A stretch of 64,000 nucleotides of DNA. Origin: Streptomyces sp. NRRL S-31. GTDB lineage: Bacteria; Actinomycetota; Actinomycetes; Streptomycetales; Streptomycetaceae. This document shows, one piece after another, positions 61,137-64,000 of this stretch; positions within the stretch are counted from its first letter, which is position 1, and every line of letters starts with the position of its first letter. The stretch is taken from the NCBI RefSeq assembly GCF_000718775.1, contig NZ_JOCB01000086.1, forward strand, positions 6,933 through 70,932. The letters are read 5' to 3'. The translations under genes were made by a program, and so were the position numbers. Under the pieces are notes generated by a model. That model was not told where the DNA came from. It did not search any database and saw nothing but the letters and a program-made list of their open reading frames with translations.

Positions 61137-61640
61137 GCCTGGTCAGCCGGTCCTTGAGCCGGGCGTGCTGGAACTGGTACACCGCGCCTGCCTGGCGCAA
61201 GACGCCTCGGTGATGGGCGTCCTTCAGGAAGGCGTCCGGGTTGCGCGGCAGCCGGCCGGTCAGGGGCAACCAATACGGGCGAAGGTCACCCAGTGGCCCC
61301 AGGCGGTCAGGCCGAGCCCGTACGCGAGGCCGACACCCAGTCCGCCCACGGTCGTCAACACGAACCAGTTCAGGAACTGGCCATCGAGACCGTAGAAGAG
61401 GCATCCCACCAGTCCGAACGTCAGCGTGCCCAGGAGCGACAGACGGACCACCGCCGTGCGGTCGGTCTGGAGCAGGTCGGTGGGGCGGACCGCGGAGCGG
61501 ACGGGGATGGGGTGGGCGAGGGCGACGGCCAGGCCGTAGACGAGACCCAGGACGAGGCCATAGCCGAGGCCGCCCTTGATCCCTGCCCTGAGCGAAGTCG
61601 ACAGCAGGGGCGCGGCGCCGGCCGTGGCGCGCCCGGTGCG
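61137..61640 (-). pseudogene. C-terminal remnant of NACHT/NTPase membrane protein
   Basis: The upstream minus frame gives Gly-rich hydrophobic helices (LVLGLVYGLAVALAHPIPVR, GLGVGLAYGLGLTAWGHWVT). After a frame change at about 61260 the end reads WLPLTGRLPRNPDAFLKDAH, then HRGVLRQAGAVYQFQHARLK. This is the well-conserved tail of large Streptomyces NACHT-domain proteins. The ATPase part is gone and the frame is broken. Confidence 0.75.
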
Positions 61641-61670
61641 GCGAGGCCGGCGGAGCGCACCACGGTGGTG

Positions 61671-61695
61671 CGGTGCGGTGCGGTGCGGTGCGGTG
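61671..61695. repeat. CGGTG pentanucleotide repeat, five copies
   Basis: Five perfect tandem CGGTG units, with degenerate flanking copies to either side (CACCAC/GTGGTG words at 61655-61745). It lies between two gene remnants. Confidence 0.9.
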
Positions 61696-61747
61696 GTGTG
61701 CGCCTGGGATGCGTGCCGTGCCGCACCACCGCCGTCCGGTGGTGCGG

Positions 61748-62050
61748 CTACGCGGTGGGGTGGTGCGCCGGGTGCGCCTGCGTCGCCTGCTTCATCCCCG
61801 CGGCTTCCAACTGGCGCAGGACGTCGGTGACGTCGTCGTGGTCCTCGGTGAGGATGTTCTCGGTGAAGCGGACGATGGTCTCGGCGACACCCGGCGTGTT
61901 GGCCAGGCACACGCCGTGGCACAGGATCTCCAGCAGCGGTCGCCCGAGCGTTGCGGCCAGGAAGGAGTGCGCGCACGTCTCCCCGTCGCAGTCGTCGACG
62001 GCGGTGACGGGGATGAAGACGCGCGCGGCGAGGTCCAGAAGCAGCCGGCG
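61748..62050 (-). other. Unidentified coding-like fragment
   Basis: The minus frame reads ARVFIPVTAVDDCDGETCAH, SFLAATLGRPLLEILCHGVC, and VRFTENILTEDHDDVTDVLR before a stop at 61748. It is coding-like in composition, with no family recognised and no clear start. It faces a plus-strand fragment tail to tail or overlapping. Confidence 0.4.
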
Positions 62051-62079
62051 CCGCTGGTCGGCCCCGCCCACGCCGCCCG

Positions 62080-62422
62080 GGCCGCACTGGCCCTGGACGA
62101 CACTCTGAGGCAGGCGAAGGCGTCGCTGATCGAGCAGGGCGACAAGGCGGAGCGGAAACTGAACTGGCTGCTGCGCGGCCGCCTGGCCGACGCGATCCGC
62201 GACCGCGCCCTGCTGCCCATGTGGTTCGTGACCGTCCTCGGTCCCGTACCACCGGCGCACAAGACCCAGGCACGGATGGACCTCGCCACCCAGGTCCTGG
62301 CCTACCGGGTCACCTACGGGATCACCGACCAGGTCGTCGCGCTCGGACCGGCGCCCGACGAGTACGTGCCGCGCCGCACCGAGTGGCACCGCGAACTCAC
62401 CAAGGACCTACGCCGCTGGTAG
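62080..62422 (+). pseudogene. C-terminal remnant, relaxase-like
   Basis: The plus frame reads LRQAKASLIEQGDKAERKLN, LRGRLADAIRDRALLPMWFV, then QVLAYRVTYGITDQVVALGP and RTEWHRELTKDLRRW before the stop. The (Y)RxTYGI...LGPxP...R...WH tail resembles the C-terminal segment of actinomycete TraA/MobF relaxases. Low certainty. Confidence 0.4.
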
Positions 62423-62450
62423 GCCGGCGACCAGGGGACAGGGCACGCCT

Positions 62451-62630
62451 GTGCACCCGGCAGGGCGATCGCGCCACTACGACCAGGCCACCGAGGTTCG
62501 CGACCGGCAGATGGTGTCCCGCCGCCCCGATCTGTGCCTGTCCTTCGTCACCCGTACCGGCGAGGTACTGCCGCTGGAACGTGAGGCGAGCACTGCCGGG
62601 ATCCCCGTCCAGCGGGTCCTCCTTCCGTAA
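62451..62630 (+). pseudogene. SLOG/DUF2493-like tail fragment
   Basis: This is a 59-residue frame from a GTG: YDQATEVRDRQMVSRRPDLC, then LSFVTRTGEVLPLEREASTA and GIPVQRVLLP. The RDRQMV...xDxCLxF...(A)GIPxxR pattern resembles the last part of SLOG-fold nucleotide-binding proteins. The N-terminal half is absent. Confidence 0.5.
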
Positions 62631-62643
62631 TGGCAGACCCCGC

Positions 62644-63561
62644 TTATCGCAGGCGGACCCATGCCTGCACGGGTAGGTGATCGCTGGGGGTCAGGCCGTC
62701 CTTGGAGAAGATGTTGGTCTCCGTGTGATCGGTCGTGACCTTTGGATCGGAGAGGATCCAGTCGATACGGTCGCCGTTTGGTTTGGGTGCTTTGTGCCCC
62801 GTGTGCGTTCCGTACTCATTGGCGCGTGTAGCGGCGGTCTTCCAGGTGTCGACGAGTCCGCCGCGGTTGAGTAGTCGTGTGTAGACCTGAGTCTTCTCCG
62901 CGGCGGAGTTGAAGTCGCCGGACACCAGAACTGGTTTGGAGGCGGGGAGGCGGGCGATCCACCTTCCCACGAGATTGGCACTCTTGAGGCGTACGTCGTC
63001 GGGGTGCTGTCCCTTTCCGTTGTCGAAGTGAGTGTTGAGGACGTAGAAGTCGCGGCCGTTGTCTTGCTTGTCCTGGAAGTGGATCCAGGTGGCGGTGCGG
63101 ATGTGCTTGGCACCCCACGTGTTCGAGCCGACCTTGGTGGGTGTGGCCGAGAGCCAGAACGTGTTGTGCCCGAGGACCTTCAGGCGGCGCTTGTCGAAGA
63201 AGATCGCGTTGATAATCCCCTTGTGGCCGCCGTTTTGTCCCTTACCGATCCATCCGTAGTTCTCGCCGAGGTCAGCGGCGACCTGCTTCACCTGCGTGTG
63301 GTCGCCTTCCTGAGTGTCGACGATCTGCGGCTGCGCCCGCCGCAACATCGCACGCTCGACCGGCCTGCGGTTCTTCCAGCTTGGCCCGGCGGTGCCCCGA
63401 CCCTCGAGGTTGTACGTCATGATTTGCAGCACCGGCGAGTCTGCTTCGGCACCCGATGCGGTCGGCGCGATCAGGGTTGTGCCGACGAGAAGTGCGACGA
63501 CAGCCGCCGCTAATACAGCTTGTCGGCTAATGCGACGGGTGGAAGGACGTGAATCTTCCAT
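62644..63561 (-). CDS. Secreted endonuclease/exonuclease/phosphatase-family enzyme
   Basis: This 305-residue DNase I-like phosphodiesterase has a signal peptide (SRQAVLAAAVVALLVGTTLI, cleaved before about residue 38). Catalytic landmarks are IMTYNLEG (Asn), VDTQEGD (Glu), FYVLNTHFDNG (His), VLVSGDFNSAA (Asp and Asn) and DGLTPSDHLPV (Asp and His), all in the standard order. It may cut DNA, sphingomyelin or sugar phosphates outside the cell. GC content at third positions is slightly lower than in neighbours, with some A/T-ending codons. Confidence 0.92.
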   Translation of the reverse strand: MEDSRPSTRRISRQAVLAAAVVALLVGTTLIAPTASGAEADSPVLQIMTYNLEGRGTAGPSWKNRRPVERAMLRRAQPQIVDTQEGDHTQVKQVAADLGENYGWIGKGQNGGHKGIINAIFFDKRRLKVLGHNTFWLSATPTKVGSNTWGAKHIRTATWIHFQDKQDNGRDFYVLNTHFDNGKGQHPDDVRLKSANLVGRWIARLPASKPVLVSGDFNSAAEKTQVYTRLLNRGGLVDTWKTAATRANEYGTHTGHKAPKPNGDRIDWILSDPKVTTDHTETNIFSKDGLTPSDHLPVQAWVRLR

Positions 63562-64000
63562 GCAAACGCTCCTTGGGTAGCATAATTCTCTTGCGAGATG
63601 CAGAGGTTCGACTCACCCGGTTCTGGCCGGCGGCTGTTGCGGCGTGGTGTACGGGTTGGTCACGTGTCCCCCCAGGACGGCTCAAGAGCACAGACGCTAG
63701 CGTCAATAGTGAGTCCAGGTGTGCTCATTGTGTGCGTGTGTCACCTATTCGTGACGTCCCCCCGGCCACGGTCCCGGGTCCTTCACCGCGTCGTCCTCGG
63801 TAGTTGTTGCGCATCAACGACGGTTGTCGATCCGAGGTCCTCTGTTCCGGGTTCGCGGCATGGTCGGCCGAAAGGTGTGCTGATGTGGCCTCAGTGGTCT
63901 TAGAGGTCGTTTTCGCCCGATGTTTTATCCCGGAAGCGGCCGTTTAGCGTGTGATGTCGGGTCGCGCCAGGAGATGGTGCTCTCGCTGGTTAGGCGGCGA
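63562..64000. other. No recognisable gene at the right edge
   Basis: The stretch is less GC-rich than the average. It includes the upstream region of the secreted nuclease-like gene, whose RBS is weak, and no frame with a known family. It may hold a promoter and the 3' flank of a gene outside the window. Confidence 0.45.

Noticed and set aside
1..64000. tRNA, rRNA and CRISPR features
   Set aside because: Scanned by eye for cloverleaf, conserved rRNA words and regular repeats; none was convincing. A covariance-model scan would be decisive.

Overview
The window is high-GC actinobacterial DNA, almost certainly from a Streptomyces. The evidence is GC-rich third codon positions, SARP and StrR pathway regulators, a rare TTA codon placed in a regulator, a CebR-type operator, and many secreted hydrolases. 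The many transposase scraps and broken genes suggest an accessory chromosomal arm rather than the core. No rRNA, tRNA or CRISPR array was seen.

Region 1 (1-23.2 kb) is mostly ordinary accessory metabolism. It holds an ABC exporter pair, a MoaF-like protein, a zinc alcohol dehydrogenase, an OhrR-type MarR regulator with a secreted alpha/beta hydrolase, two broken enzyme genes, a DUF305 lipoprotein and a DUF1996 secreted protein. A GH16 glucanase lies divergent from its LacI-family regulator, with a CebR-like palindrome between them. A TetR/enoyl-CoA hydratase pair, a nucleotidyltransferase and a large secreted subtilase follow.

Region 2 (23.4-26.0 kb) is a graveyard of gene and IS remnants: NucA/NucB, IS1182-, IS3-, IS630- and IS5-like pieces, an Lsr2-type domain, an AraC tail and a helicase-associated domain. 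One intact small secreted protein lies among them. A TetR regulator divergent from a complete carboxylic acid reductase follows (26.0-30.5 kb). Next come an IS701-like tail and an IS3 element that has lost its right end and abuts a MarR gene.

Region 3 (32.3-58.4 kb) is the highlight: an apparently undescribed biosynthetic gene cluster. It encodes two class I aminoacyl-tRNA-synthetase paralogues (TyrRS-like and CysRS-like), both with degenerate KMSKS loops. It also has two ATP-grasp ligases, a free-standing ACP with an AMP-ligase, a cupin and a 3-hydroxyisobutyrate-dehydrogenase-like enzyme in one coupled operon. The other enzymes are a PLP aminotransferase, an HxE-type Fe/2OG oxygenase fused to an ABC membrane fragment, a PhyH oxygenase, two LLM flavin enzymes, a GalM-like protein lacking its catalytic Glu, a GNAT and a SnoaL-like protein. 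A StrR-family activator is encoded inside the cluster, and three close matches to the StrR/NovG box sit in front of its main transcription units. A SARP with a TTA codon and an in-frame TGA, a STAND ATPase and a small secreted peptide end the cluster. No polyketide synthase or NRPS module is present, so the product is probably a small amino-acid-derived or pseudopeptide metabolite joined by ATP-grasp, adenylate and ACP chemistry.

Region 4 (58.4-64 kb) is debris again. It contains a DinB gene set inside a broken XRE/TPR regulator, a short peptide ORF followed by a truncated JmjC-like protein (possible RiPP remnant), NACHT-type and relaxase-like tails, and an intact secreted endonuclease/exonuclease/phosphatase-family enzyme.
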